DNA of 64,000 nt from Oceanospirillum sp048264105 (GCA_048264105.1 JBLXDJ010000005.1:62001-126000); one strand, 5' to 3'; shown: positions 8,566 through 17,784, counted from the stretch's first letter. Notes: generated by a model not told the origin, from the sequence alone. Program-made: numbers and translations.

Positions 8566-9594
8566 ATGATGTCAGTAACCAGTCAATTGAAGAAGATCGC
8601 AGGTATTTCCTGCGTAGCCGCCACTCTGGCAACGGCAGCCGGAATGGCACAAGCGGATACGTGGCGCTATGCCCACGAAGAGTACAAGGGTGACGTACAG
8701 GATGTGTACGCCCATAAGTTCAAAGAGTATATCGAAGACAATTCCGAGCATACGCTGAAGATCTATCGCTTTGGTGAGCTGGGTGAGTCCGACGATATTA
8801 TGGAGCAGACACAGGCAGGTATTCTGCAGTTTGTGAACCAGTCTCCCGGTTTTACCGGCTCTCTGATCCCTGAAGCCCAGATCTTTTTCATTCCTTACCT
8901 GCTGCCTACCGATATGGATACGGTGGTTAAGTTCTTCCGTGAGAGTAAAGCGATCAACGAAGACTTCACCGAGCTCTATGCTGACAAAGGCCTTGAGCTG
9001 CTGAAAATGTACCCGGAAGGTGAGATGGTGGTTACCGCAGATGAGCCGGTAACGAACCCTCAGGACTTCAAAGGTAAGAAGATTCGTGTGATGACCAACC
9101 CGCTGTTGTCCTCGACCTACGAAGCCTTTGGGGCAACGCCGACGCCACTGCCATGGGGTGAAGTCTACGGCGCTCTGCAGACCAATATGATTCAGGGTCA
9201 GGAAAACCCGATTTTCTGGATCGAATCCGGTGGCCTGTATGAAGTGTCTCCCAACCTGATCTTTACCGGTCATGGCTGGTTCACCACCGCCTCAATGGCC
9301 AATAAAGAGTTCTTCGATGACCTTTCTGCCAAAGAGCAGCAGATGATTCGTGATGCCTCAGAATACGCTTTCAATGAAACCATTGAGCATATCGATGGCC
9401 TTGCAGAGCGCTCTCTGGAGAAGATCACTAAAAGCAGTGACGACGTTACTGTAACCCGCCTGACTGACCGTCAGATTCAGAAGTTTAAAGCCCGCGCACC
9501 TCAGGTCGAGAAAACCTTCTACGACATGACCGGCGAAAGCGGTAAAGCGCTTCTGCAGCAGTTCAAACAAGATCTGAAAACGGTCTCTAAGTAA
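8566..9594 (+). CDS. teaA: Ectoine/5-hydroxyectoine TRAP-type periplasmic binding protein
   Basis: The periplasmic binding protein of the TeaABC TRAP transporter, which takes up the compatible solutes ectoine and hydroxyectoine. A signal peptide ends near GMAQA-DTWRY. The mature protein has the segments RYAHEEYKGDVQD, YRFGELGESDDIMEQTQ, VNQSPGFTGSLIP, KKIRVMTNPLL, TPLPWGEVYGALQT and NPIFWIESGGLYEVSPN. These read almost residue for residue like Halomonas elongata TeaA, including the conserved arginine and aromatic residues of the ligand pocket. The ATG pair at 8566/8569 was chosen over an in-frame ATG at 8497, because GGAG lies just upstream and the signal peptide then begins correctly. TeaB, TeaC and TeaD follow. 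Confidence 0.93.
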   Translation: MMSVTSQLKKIAGISCVAATLATAAGMAQADTWRYAHEEYKGDVQDVYAHKFKEYIEDNSEHTLKIYRFGELGESDDIMEQTQAGILQFVNQSPGFTGSLIPEAQIFFIPYLLPTDMDTVVKFFRESKAINEDFTELYADKGLELLKMYPEGEMVVTADEPVTNPQDFKGKKIRVMTNPLLSSTYEAFGATPTPLPWGEVYGALQTNMIQGQENPIFWIESGGLYEVSPNLIFTGHGWFTTASMANKEFFDDLSAKEQQMIRDASEYAFNETIEHIDGLAERSLEKITKSSDDVTVTRLTDRQIQKFKARAPQVEKTFYDMTGESGKALLQQFKQDLKTVSK

Positions 9595-9630
9595 GCACTT
9601 CCCTGTATCCATCCCAATGGATGCTGACGT

Positions 9631-9659
9631 CAGAGAGGCCTGTATAGCAGGTCTCTCTG
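9631..9659 (+). promoter_or_regulatory. Intercistronic hairpin between teaA and teaB
   Basis: CAGAGAGGCCTG (9631-9642) and CAGGTCTCTCTG (9648-9659) form a 12-bp stem with one G-U pair and a five-base loop, with no T-run after it. Such hairpins often stabilise the binding-protein message or partly attenuate the permease genes, keeping the binding protein in excess. Confidence 0.6.
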
Positions 9660-9706
9660 TCAGATATTAACGGCAACGCAGCTTGCCGAAGCATGGGCGA
9701 AATGCC

Positions 9707-10282
9707 ATGACGGATTCTGAAAATTTAACCTATCACTCCGAGCTCCCTGGCCTGCTGGGTAAGTTCGACAATCTGATCAGTAAAGTTGAGGCCTTTATGC
9801 TGGCTTCCGGCGTTCTTCTGATGGCGCTGAATACCTGCATCAATGTTGTTGCCCGGTTTGGTTTCGGCCAGGGGCTTTTTTTTGCCGGTGAGATCAACCG
9901 GATTCTGATCATTCTTATCACTTTTGCCGGTATCGGTTATGCCGCCCGACAGGGACGACATATCCGCATGTCTGCCATCTATGATTCCCTGCCGCACCAG
10001 ACCCGGAAGTGGGCGATGATTCTGATTGCTCTGGTCACCTCGGCCATTATGTTTTTCCTCGCCTGGCTCTCTTACGAGTATGTTGCGGACGTTTTTAAAC
10101 GGGGACGCATCCTGCCGGCGCTGGGTTTTCCGATCTGGTGGATCTATATCTGGGTGCCGGTGGGCTTTGCCATTACCGGGATTCAGTATTTCCTGACGGT
10201 GGTAAAAAACCTGACCAGTAAGGATATCTACCTCTCTACCGGTGTGCTGGATGGTTACGCCGATGATGAGTCTGAAGTCTGA
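9707..10282 (+). CDS. teaB: TRAP small permease subunit, ectoine transporter
   Basis: The small membrane subunit (DctQ family) of the Tea transporter. About 191 residues with four hydrophobic helices; the segment FAGIGYAARQGRHIRMSAIYD is the DctQ loop signature. The ATG at 9707 was preferred over an in-frame TTG at 9683. Neither has a strong Shine-Dalgarno, so the N terminus is uncertain by eight residues. It works with TeaC to couple uptake to the sodium gradient. Confidence 0.88.
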   Translation: MTDSENLTYHSELPGLLGKFDNLISKVEAFMLASGVLLMALNTCINVVARFGFGQGLFFAGEINRILIILITFAGIGYAARQGRHIRMSAIYDSLPHQTRKWAMILIALVTSAIMFFLAWLSYEYVADVFKRGRILPALGFPIWWIYIWVPVGFAITGIQYFLTVVKNLTSKDIYLSTGVLDGYADDESEV

Positions 10283-10337
10283 GCCGTCTCAGCTCAGCCA
10301 AGGCTCAGCTTCACAAAAAACTGCATAAGGATTGATC

Positions 10338-11624
10338 ATGGCTACCACCTTAATGCTGATTATGATCGTGCTGCTTCTGCTCGGTTTTCCTATGATGATC
10401 CCGCTGATTACTGCGGCACTGACCGGCTTCTACATGATGTTCGGTGGCGTGGGGCAGATGGATACCTTTATTCAGCAGGTTCTGGGCGGGATTCGTCCGG
10501 CTTCGCTGATCGCCGTTCCAATGTTTATTCTGGCGGCGGATATTATGACCCGGGGGCAATCTGCCAGCCGGCTGATCGATATGGTGATGACCTATATCGG
10601 TCACATCCGTGGTGGTCTGGCGATCAGTACCGCCACCTCCTGTACGTTGTTTGGCGCGGTATCCGGCTCGACTCAGGCAACCGTTGTTGCTGTGGGGTCA
10701 GCCCTGCGGCCTAAGCTGCTCAAGGCGGGGTATTCCGATTCGTTTTCGCTGGCGCTGATTATCAATGCCAGTGATATTGCATTTCTGATTCCCCCCAGCA
10801 TCGGCATGATTATTTACGGCGTAATCTCAGAGACCTCTATCGCAGAGCTCTTTATCGCCGGTATCGGGCCGGGGCTGCTGATTCTGTTCCTGTTCTCGGT
10901 GTACTGCCTGATCTACGCGACGGTACACAATGTTCCCACCGAAGATAAAGCCAGTTGGGTTGAGCGTTTCAGGGCGACCCGAATGGCGGTCTGGCCACTG
11001 ATGTTCCCGGTGATTATTGTCGGCGGTATCTACGGTGGGGTTTTCAGCCCGACGGAAGCTGCAGCGGTATGTGTACTCTACGCCGTTATTCTGGAGTTTG
11101 GGGTTTTCCGCTCTCTGACCAGCCGGGATATCTACACCATCGCCAAGTCCACCGGCCTGATCACAGCGGTGGTCTTTATTCTGGTGGGTGTGGGTAACGG
11201 CTTCTCCTGGATTATCTCCTTTGCCCAGATTCCTCAGACCATTCTGGATGCGGTGGGCATTAATGAGATGGGGCCAATAGGTGTGCTGGTGGCTATTTCG
11301 GTGGCCTTCTTTGTTGCCTGCATGTTTGTTGATCCGATCGTGGTGATTCTGGTACTGACGCCAATCTTTGCCCCGGCGATTGAAGCGACCGGTCTGGATC
11401 CGGTGCACGTAGGGATCATCATTACGCTGCAGGTGGCTATTGGTTCAGCAACACCGCCCTTTGGCTGCGATATTTTCACTGCCATTGCGATCTTTAAGAA
11501 ACCCTACTGGGAAGTGGTGCGGGGAACCGGGCCGTTTATCGGGATCCTGCTGTTTTCCGCGGGTCTTCTGGTGGCCTTCCCCGAAATCGCGCTTTTCCTG
11601 CGGGATGTGGCATTCAGTGACTAA
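10338..11624 (+). CDS. teaC: TRAP large permease subunit, ectoine transporter
   Basis: The large DctM-family membrane subunit that forms the translocation path. About 428 residues, strongly hydrophobic throughout, with the family segments AVPMFILAADIMTRG, ALIINASDIAFLIPPSIGMIIYG and FSPTEAAAV. The ATG at 10338 has AAGGA six bases upstream and is preferred over a TTG at 10332. It is 55 bases downstream of teaB and 20 bases upstream of teaD. Confidence 0.94.
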   Translation: MATTLMLIMIVLLLLGFPMMIPLITAALTGFYMMFGGVGQMDTFIQQVLGGIRPASLIAVPMFILAADIMTRGQSASRLIDMVMTYIGHIRGGLAISTATSCTLFGAVSGSTQATVVAVGSALRPKLLKAGYSDSFSLALIINASDIAFLIPPSIGMIIYGVISETSIAELFIAGIGPGLLILFLFSVYCLIYATVHNVPTEDKASWVERFRATRMAVWPLMFPVIIVGGIYGGVFSPTEAAAVCVLYAVILEFGVFRSLTSRDIYTIAKSTGLITAVVFILVGVGNGFSWIISFAQIPQTILDAVGINEMGPIGVLVAISVAFFVACMFVDPIVVILVLTPIFAPAIEATGLDPVHVGIIITLQVAIGSATPPFGCDIFTAIAIFKKPYWEVVRGTGPFIGILLFSAGLLVAFPEIALFLRDVAFSD

Positions 11625-11644
11625 CCCGGGTTTGAGGAGTTGTT

Positions 11645-12097
11645 ATGTTTAAACGAATTTTAGTGGCTGTTGATGGCTCGGTCACAGCGCTGGATGCTTT
11701 GGATAAGGCGATAGAGTTGCAGCAACTGACGAAACAGCAGGATACCGAGGCGGAGATCTACCTGTTATGCGTTTACAAGCATCACAGCCTGTTTGAGGCG
11801 TCGCTCTCGATGGTTCGTCCGGATGATATGCAGATTCCTGATCAGGCGTTAACTGAGTACGCCCGTGATGTGGTGGATCAGGCGAAAAAACATGCCCTTA
11901 AACAGGGGGTAACCTGTCGGGGCTTTGTCAAAGGCGGGCGTCCTTCGAAAAAGATCGTTGCCTTTGCCAAGTCGAAGGAGGTTGATCTGATTGTTATGGG
12001 CTCGAAGGGAACTCATACCGATGTAGATGGTATGTTTCTGGGCAGTGTTTCGCAGCGGGTTGCTGCCCATGCTAAATGTCCGGTGATGATTGTTTAG
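11645..12097 (+). CDS. teaD: UspA-type universal stress protein associated with the Tea transporter
   Basis: A 150-residue UspA-fold protein. In Halomonas the homologous TeaD binds ATP and tunes the TeaABC transporter. The N-terminal strand MFKRILVAVDGS and a C-terminal nucleotide-binding loop (VMGSKGTHTD...FLGSVS, spaced G-x2-G-x10-GS rather than the usual x9) are visible. GGAGTTGTT precedes the ATG. Its place as last gene of the tea operon supports the name. Confidence 0.88.
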   Translation: MFKRILVAVDGSVTALDALDKAIELQQLTKQQDTEAEIYLLCVYKHHSLFEASLSMVRPDDMQIPDQALTEYARDVVDQAKKHALKQGVTCRGFVKGGRPSKKIVAFAKSKEVDLIVMGSKGTHTDVDGMFLGSVSQRVAAHAKCPVMIV

Positions 12098-12146
12098 CCG
12101 TTGCCCCTGCCTTTTCCCCTCCCTATGAATAGACGTCAGGGTTAAT

Positions 12147-12178
12147 CAGTGGGTCTGAAGGCTACTTCAGACCCACTG
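12147..12178. terminator. Perfect 14-bp hairpin between convergent teaD and the GGDEF-EAL gene
   Basis: CAGTGGGTCTGAAG (12147-12160), GCTA loop, CTTCAGACCCACTG (12165-12178). There is no T-run on either strand, so it may be a weak terminator or an RNA 3'-end stabiliser serving both converging transcripts. Confidence 0.5.
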
Positions 12179-12207
12179 CTGATCTGCGCTAAAGGATCGA
12201 TCCCGGC

Positions 12208-13962
12208 TTAGTCATTGATCGCCGCGATATATTGCAGCAGGGCCTTTTCCGCCAGCGGCGGTGAATAGTAATAACCCTGAATCAGCTCACAGCTTAAGTC
12301 TTTCAGAATCTGCAGTTGCTCCTCGTTTTCGACACCCTCGGCCACGGTGATAAAGTCAAAGTTCTCAGACATCTGCATCACGGTTTCCACCAGCTTCTTA
12401 TCCCGGTCGTTTTCGTGCATATCCTTGATAAAAGCACGATCAATTTTCAGGACCGAAACCGGCAGCTCTTTCAGGTAGGCCAGCGACGAATATCCGGTAC
12501 CGAAGTCGTCGATGGCGATAGAGATGCCTGCTTTGGCTAACAGGCTGAGTTGCTCCAGCGCTGCCGCCATATCGGTCATCAGACCGGATTCGGTCACTTC
12601 AATCTCCAGCGCCGCCGCTGGTAACTGATAGTGTTCAAGGCTGTTCAGACAGTTACGGGCAAAGTCCGGTTGAATCAGCTGCTGGCTGGCCACATTGATC
12701 GCCAGCACAAAGTTATCCGGCACCTGGTTCTGATCCCGCCATTGCTTCAGTTTCCGGCAGCTGTTGTCCAGAACCCACTGACCGATCTCGATGATCTGAC
12801 CGGTTTTCTCAGCCACCGAAATAAAGACATCCGGTGGGATGCGTCCTAAATCCGGATGACTCCAGCGCAGGAGTGCTTCAGCTCCCAGACATTGTTGCGT
12901 CTTAAGGGTGATTTTGGGTTGGAAGTAGAGCTCCAGTTCCTGTCGCTCTACGGCGTGGTTCAGCGCCTCCTGAAGAGTGAGCTTTTGCTGAAGCTGCGCT
13001 TCCAGTTCCGGCGTGTAGTCCCGCCAGGTGTTGGGCTTTTTCGGCACGGCAAGAGCGGCCAGTCGGATCAGGGTTTCTGCCGACCGGTTCTGGCCGGAGG
13101 AACTCAGACCAGCGCGTACATTCAGGCGTATTCTGAACTCCTGATAGTCGATCGGTTCGCGGATCGTGTTCAGCAACGGCATAACATGTTTGGCCAGTTC
13201 TTCGCAGGAGAGGTCTGCCGCCTGTTCGGTAGGGCGTGCCAGTACCCATTCGGTACTGCTCCAGAGACCCAGAATATCACCCGGCTGACGATGTGCCTCG
13301 GCTCTCTCTTTCAGGGCCAGTGCCAGATTTTCCGCCACCTCAAGTCCATGCAGGCGGGACATCTCTTCCAGCCCGTCTACGGCGAAAAAGTAGAGCAGCA
13401 GGGGTTCGTTCTGTTCCAGTTGTTTCTGTAACAGGTTGAGCAGTCCCCGGCGGTTGGGCATACCGGTCAGGGGGTCTTCAACGCTCATACGACGCAGTTC
13501 GCAGGTTCGCTCCTCAACCAGGGTTTCCAGCTCGTCGGCACGGAACATCTGCTGCTGCAGTTTGAGTTGTTCCTGAAGAATATTCTGCAGTCGGCGCAGC
13601 ACTTCCTGATTATCAAAAGGCTTGGTGAGAAAGTCCCGTGCCCCCAGTTCCAGCGCCTGATAGCGGGTGCTCTGATCGGTATTGGCGGTCAGAATAATCA
13701 CGGCCGGTAGCTGGTCGCCCAGCAGATCTCTCAGCTGCTGCAACAGTTCGAGCCCGGTGATATGAGGCATGCGAATATCAAGAAAAATCAGATCCGGAAT
13801 TTTCTGCTGTACTCTGGGCATCAGTTTGCGCGGGTCGGTCATGCACTCGACCTGCTCAAAGCCTTCGTCTTCCAGCAAACTGGCTAACAGATCGACATTG
13901 ACCTCATTGTCATCAAGGATCAGGATATCGGCGTCGGTATTTAATGAGCGTTGTCTGTCCAT
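12208..13962 (-). CDS. Response regulator with degenerate GGDEF and intact EAL domain
   Basis: A 584-residue REC-GGDEF-EAL protein, probably a phosphorylation-controlled c-di-GMP phosphodiesterase. The REC domain (about 10-130) has D62 in LIFLDIRMP as phosphoacceptor and K114 in FLTKPF. The GGDEF-like domain (about 160-310) keeps DPLTGMPNRRG, but the active-site signature is replaced by WSSTEW (234-239), so cyclase activity is unlikely. The EAL domain (about 330-580) keeps GAEALLRW, IDDFGTGYSS, LKIDRAFI and TVAEGVENEEQ, all needed for hydrolysis. The ATG at 13962 is two bases after the stop of the upstream hybrid kinase, so the pair is coupled and the kinase is the obvious phosphodonor. An in-frame start 35 codons earlier, inside the kinase gene, is rejected. 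Confidence 0.92.
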   Translation of the reverse strand: MDRQRSLNTDADILILDDNEVNVDLLASLLEDEGFEQVECMTDPRKLMPRVQQKIPDLIFLDIRMPHITGLELLQQLRDLLGDQLPAVIILTANTDQSTRYQALELGARDFLTKPFDNQEVLRRLQNILQEQLKLQQQMFRADELETLVEERTCELRRMSVEDPLTGMPNRRGLLNLLQKQLEQNEPLLLYFFAVDGLEEMSRLHGLEVAENLALALKERAEAHRQPGDILGLWSSTEWVLARPTEQAADLSCEELAKHVMPLLNTIREPIDYQEFRIRLNVRAGLSSSGQNRSAETLIRLAALAVPKKPNTWRDYTPELEAQLQQKLTLQEALNHAVERQELELYFQPKITLKTQQCLGAEALLRWSHPDLGRIPPDVFISVAEKTGQIIEIGQWVLDNSCRKLKQWRDQNQVPDNFVLAINVASQQLIQPDFARNCLNSLEHYQLPAAALEIEVTESGLMTDMAAALEQLSLLAKAGISIAIDDFGTGYSSLAYLKELPVSVLKIDRAFIKDMHENDRDKKLVETVMQMSENFDFITVAEGVENEEQLQILKDLSCELIQGYYYSPPLAEKALLQYIAAIND

Positions 13963-13964
13963 AA

Positions 13965-16565
13965 TTAATGCCCCAATCGTGTTTGCAGTGTCTGAAGTAG
14001 CTGATCCAGATCCAGTGGTTTGTTCAGATATTCGATAAAGCCTTCCTGCAGCAGTTTCGTGCGGCAATGATCTGAAGCCGAGGCAGAAACCGCAATGACC
14101 GGTGTTTTCCGGGTCAGAGGATTTCGGGCCAGCATTTTTTGCGCCTGCAGGCCACTGATGCCGGGCAGGTCGAGATCCATCAGAATCAGATCCGGTACAT
14201 CGGATGCGGCGATCTCAAGCGCCACTTCGGCAGATGAGGCCAGTGTCAGGCGGTACTCCGGCTGTTCGTCGATAAAGGCCTGCAACAGGCGCTGGCTGGC
14301 CGGATTGTCTTCAACATAAAGCAGGTGCAGACCTTGTTGCTGCTCTGTCTTCTGCTGTTGTGAACTATCCCGGTTTTTCTGACTGTCTGCCAGGGGCAGG
14401 GTAAACCAGAAACAGCTGCCTTTATATTCTTCGCTTTCGACGCCGATCCTTCCCTGCATCAGCTCAACGAGCTGTTGGCTCAGTGCCAGACCGATACCTG
14501 TGCCTTCAATCGCGGAGTTTTCTGCACCAAGGCGGTTAAAGGGCTGGAACAGTTCTTCCAGTTGGTCCGGGGATATGCCGTCTCCGGTATCCTCAACCTC
14601 AATCCGCAACTGATCGTCTATGACCTTGCAGCGAATAAATACGCGGCCATCCGGACGATTATATTTTATGGCATTGGTGACCAGATTGATCAGCACCTGC
14701 TGACAGCGGGTGTAGTCGGCGTTAACCCAGGTCTCATGGGTGATGCTTTCATCAGGCTGAATACTGATCTGATACTGATCTGCGATCGGCTGCAGTCCTT
14801 CCAGAGCATCCTGCATCATTTCGGCGACATTAAGGGGTTCCAGCGAGACGCTGATACGACCCGCCTCAATGCGCGCCAGATCCAGTACATCGTTGATCAG
14901 GGCAAGCAGATGCTGGCCGCTTTTATAGATCTGTTTGACATGGCGCTGCTGACGTTCGGTCAGAGGATGCTTGCCGGATTGCAGTAGCTGGGCAAAACCC
15001 AGAATTGCATTCATGGGGGTACGCAGTTCATGGCTCATAGACGAGAGAAACTCGCTTTTAGCCTCACTGGCCTGCTGGGCGTCATCCCGCGCCTGACGCA
15101 GCTGCTCGTTAATCTGTTCGCGCTCATGCATCTGGCGGTAAAGACGGATCAGAAGTGCACAGGTACTGGTGAAGGGTTTCAGCCATTCGGCCTGTTCCGG
15201 CTGATAGTCCTTCGGACTATTGGCGATGGCAAACATACCGATCACTTCACCCTGATCGAAAATCGGGACGCCCATATAGCGGTACAACTCCGGGTGGCCC
15301 GGTGGCAGGTGGCTGTTGCCGAATCGCTCCTGCATCCTGTTGTCGATTATCAGCTCTTCACCGGCAAAGACCTTACCAATGAGAGTTTCCGGGTTGGTAA
15401 GCAACATATCCCCGGCAACCAGTTGTTCCATCAGTCGCCTGGATTCTTCGCTCCAGGACAGGTCGGTAATGGCATGCAGCTTAAGGGCTTTCCGGCCTTT
15501 AATGGTCAGCACTTCACCGATGAACGCGTAATCACTGTCAGTAAGCTCTCTGAGCGCTTCCATCAGGAATGCCCAGAGTTTGTCCTGGGACAGTAACGCC
15601 TGATAGTCGGTCAGGCCGTGGTGCAAAATCTTCAGCAGCGCTTTTTCCTGCTGTTCGGCCTGTTGAGCGGCCCGTATATCCTGCAGATCTGACAGGATGC
15701 CGATAAACTGCCGTTCACCGGGCTGATTGCTGTGGACTTCGCTCACCCCAAGGTGGATCGGCAGGCGGGTTCCGTCTTTCCGCTTGGCTTCCACCTCCCG
15801 TCCTTTGCCAATAATTTTGGCTTTCCCGCTGTGCATAAAGCGGCGCAGGTAATCATCATGCTCTTTGGCCCAGGGGCTGGGCATGATCACTTTGACATTT
15901 TTGCCTTTCAGCTCCTCTTCGGTGTAATCGAGGAGTTGTTGGGCAAAGGGGTTAACCTCAAGAATGGTGCCGCAGTGATTGATCCGGATGATGCCTGCAG
16001 CGGCTGAATCAACGATGGCCCGGTAGCGGGCACGGCTGATGTCGACTTCATTCTTTTCCCGGGCAAGGGCAATACTCTTCTGGTGCAGGCGAATCAGCTC
16101 CTCAGCCTGACGGGCGAGTTGTTCCAGTCGGCGCTCTTCCTGCGGAGATAGAGTGCGGGGTTGGGTGTCCAGAATACAGAAGCTACCCAGATGCAGACCA
16201 TCCCGGATGCTGATAGGCACTCCGGCATAAAAACGTATCGCGTGTTCACCGGTCACCAGAGGATTGTTTCTGAAGCGTTCATCCTGCTGGGCATCGGGGA
16301 TAATGAGATTTGCCCCATGCAGCACCGCATGGGAGCAGAAAGAAACGTCACGGTGGGTCTCGCAACTGTTGAAGCCCTGTTCAGACTTAAACCACTGACG
16401 GTTCTGATCCACCAGCGATACCAGCGCAACAGGGACATCGAACAGGTCCTGTGCCAGCTCGGTCAGCCGATCAAAACCGGGGTCGCGACCCGTGTCGAGA
16501 ATCGCCAGATCATGCAGATGCTGAAGACGTTCTGTTTCATTGGCGGGTAATAATATATTCGACAT
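13965..16565 (-). CDS. Hybrid histidine kinase GAF-PAS-GAF-HisKA-HATPase-REC with FixL-like PAS
   Basis: An 866-residue cytoplasmic hybrid sensor kinase with no membrane segment. Order: GAF (about 20-160), PAS (about 178-300), GAF (about 325-475), HisKA with H512 in MSHELRTPMNAIL, HATPase (N-box N631; DTGDGIS; GTGIGLALS), and a C-terminal REC with D797 in LILMDLDLPG. The PAS region EHDDYLRRFMHSGKAKIIGKGREV aligns with the haem helix of FixL: H236 sits where the proximal haem histidine is, and R242 and R256 match the FixL arginines. Oxygen or NO sensing through haem is therefore possible, though PAS domains without haem can share parts of this pattern. It is cotranscribed with the REC-GGDEF-EAL gene, linking it to c-di-GMP output. 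Confidence 0.93.
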   Translation of the reverse strand: MSNILLPANETERLQHLHDLAILDTGRDPGFDRLTELAQDLFDVPVALVSLVDQNRQWFKSEQGFNSCETHRDVSFCSHAVLHGANLIIPDAQQDERFRNNPLVTGEHAIRFYAGVPISIRDGLHLGSFCILDTQPRTLSPQEERRLEQLARQAEELIRLHQKSIALAREKNEVDISRARYRAIVDSAAAGIIRINHCGTILEVNPFAQQLLDYTEEELKGKNVKVIMPSPWAKEHDDYLRRFMHSGKAKIIGKGREVEAKRKDGTRLPIHLGVSEVHSNQPGERQFIGILSDLQDIRAAQQAEQQEKALLKILHHGLTDYQALLSQDKLWAFLMEALRELTDSDYAFIGEVLTIKGRKALKLHAITDLSWSEESRRLMEQLVAGDMLLTNPETLIGKVFAGEELIIDNRMQERFGNSHLPPGHPELYRYMGVPIFDQGEVIGMFAIANSPKDYQPEQAEWLKPFTSTCALLIRLYRQMHEREQINEQLRQARDDAQQASEAKSEFLSSMSHELRTPMNAILGFAQLLQSGKHPLTERQQRHVKQIYKSGQHLLALINDVLDLARIEAGRISVSLEPLNVAEMMQDALEGLQPIADQYQISIQPDESITHETWVNADYTRCQQVLINLVTNAIKYNRPDGRVFIRCKVIDDQLRIEVEDTGDGISPDQLEELFQPFNRLGAENSAIEGTGIGLALSQQLVELMQGRIGVESEEYKGSCFWFTLPLADSQKNRDSSQQQKTEQQQGLHLLYVEDNPASQRLLQAFIDEQPEYRLTLASSAEVALEIAASDVPDLILMDLDLPGISGLQAQKMLARNPLTRKTPVIAVSASASDHCRTKLLQEGFIEYLNKPLDLDQLLQTLQTRLGH

Positions 16566-16902
16566 GGTTAAGACCTTTACGTCTGTCGCTTGGTGATTGT
16601 CTGGTGTTGAGTGCGCAGGGCGGAGACCTTACGGCTTGGTTGCATGGTGATGAAAGCCTCAAGCAGATAGCTCGCCATAAGTGTCAGGAATTATACGGTA
16701 AAACTAATATGATGGATGCTGCTTACTGTTAGCTTACTATTGAAAAGTGCTGACTTTAGTAAAGAGGGCGTTTATCTGCGTTCCGGTGGGAGGATCTCAA
16801 TAAAGAAATACAAGGCAAAAAAACCGGCCTGCAGTGTGCAGGCCGGTTCTTTTGTTTCATACGCTCTGTCACCAGCGCGTTGATCAGGATGTTAAACCCC
16901 GA
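16566..16902. promoter_or_regulatory. 337-bp region between htpX and the hybrid kinase
   Basis: No gene is visible. It contains the htpX terminator (16815-16848) and should contain the leftward promoter of the hybrid kinase operon, which could not be pinned to clear boxes. Confidence 0.4.
16815..16848 (-). terminator. Terminator of htpX
   Basis: AACCGGCCTGCA (16822-16833), GTG loop, TGCAGGCCGGTT (16837-16848). On the minus strand it is followed by a T-run (plus A-run 16817-16823). Confidence 0.92.
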
Positions 16903-17784
16903 TTAACGGCCGCGCTGCAGCGCTTCAATACGTGCATCCAGCGGCGGGTGAGAGGCGAACATCGCAGACATCTTACCGCCGGAGATACCCAGAGCGGTCA
17001 TAGAGCCTTTCATCATGCTCTCTTCACCGGATTCCGCTTTCAGACGCTGCAGTGCGTTAATCATCGACTGACGGTCTGCCAGCGTCGCACCGGCATGGTC
17101 AGCTTTAAACTCGCGCTTACGGCTGAACCATGCAACGATGGAGGAGGCCAGAATACCGAACAGGATATCCAGTACGATGGTCAGACCCAGCTCTGCAATC
17201 CAGCCCAGTCCGCCTTCACCGTTCTCATCGGCAGTGAACTGGTCGATGGCGTAAACCACAACACGGGTTACAAACATCACAAAGGTGTTTACCACGCCCT
17301 GAATCAGCGCCAGAGTCACCATGTCGCCGTTAGCAACGTGACCGATTTCGTGGGCCAGAACCGCACGAACTTCATCCGGGCTCATGCGTTGCAGCAGACC
17401 GGCACTGACCGAAACCAGCGCGTCGTTTTTGTTCCAGCCGGTTGCAAAGGCGTTGGATTCCATCGCCGGGAAAATACCCACGGTCGGCATTTTAATACCG
17501 GCTTTTTGCGACAGTTCTGCAACGGTTTGCAGTAACCAGGCTTCGGTTTCGTTACGTGGCTGGTCGATTACCTGAGTACGGGTACTCATCTTGGCAATCG
17601 TTTTAGACATAAACAGGGAAACCAGCGAGCCTGTCATACCGAAAATACCGCAGAAGATCAGCAGGCTGGTCAGGTTGAGGCCGCCGCCTTCGCGATAGCT
17701 ACCTACCCCCAGTACGCTAAGGGCGATACCTGCGATTACAAGCACGGCCAGGTTCGTTAAAAGGAATAGTCCGATACGCATCAT
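16903..17784 (-). CDS. htpX: Membrane-bound zinc metalloprotease HtpX
   Basis: An inner-membrane M48 protease that degrades misfolded membrane proteins. The 293-residue protein has two N-terminal transmembrane helices (about 4-26 and 38-58), the zinc site HEIGH (145-149) and the third ligand in the later EFKADHAGA segment, with two more hydrophobic helices between them. The MMRIGLFLLTNLAVLVI start matches the family exactly. It is a single gene with its own terminator. Its proximity to alaA and msrB homologues is also seen in Pseudomonas. Confidence 0.97.
   Translation of the reverse strand: MMRIGLFLLTNLAVLVIAGIALSVLGVGSYREGGGLNLTSLLIFCGIFGMTGSLVSLFMSKTIAKMSTRTQVIDQPRNETEAWLLQTVAELSQKAGIKMPTVGIFPAMESNAFATGWNKNDALVSVSAGLLQRMSPDEVRAVLAHEIGHVANGDMVTLALIQGVVNTFVMFVTRVVVYAIDQFTADENGEGGLGWIAELGLTIVLDILFGILASSIVAWFSRKREFKADHAGATLADRQSMINALQRLKAESGEESMMKGSMTALGISGGKMSAMFASHPPLDARIEALQRGR

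Noticed and set aside
10827..11408. Long antisense frame across teaC
   Set aside because: His/Asn/Arg-rich shadow of a membrane protein gene.
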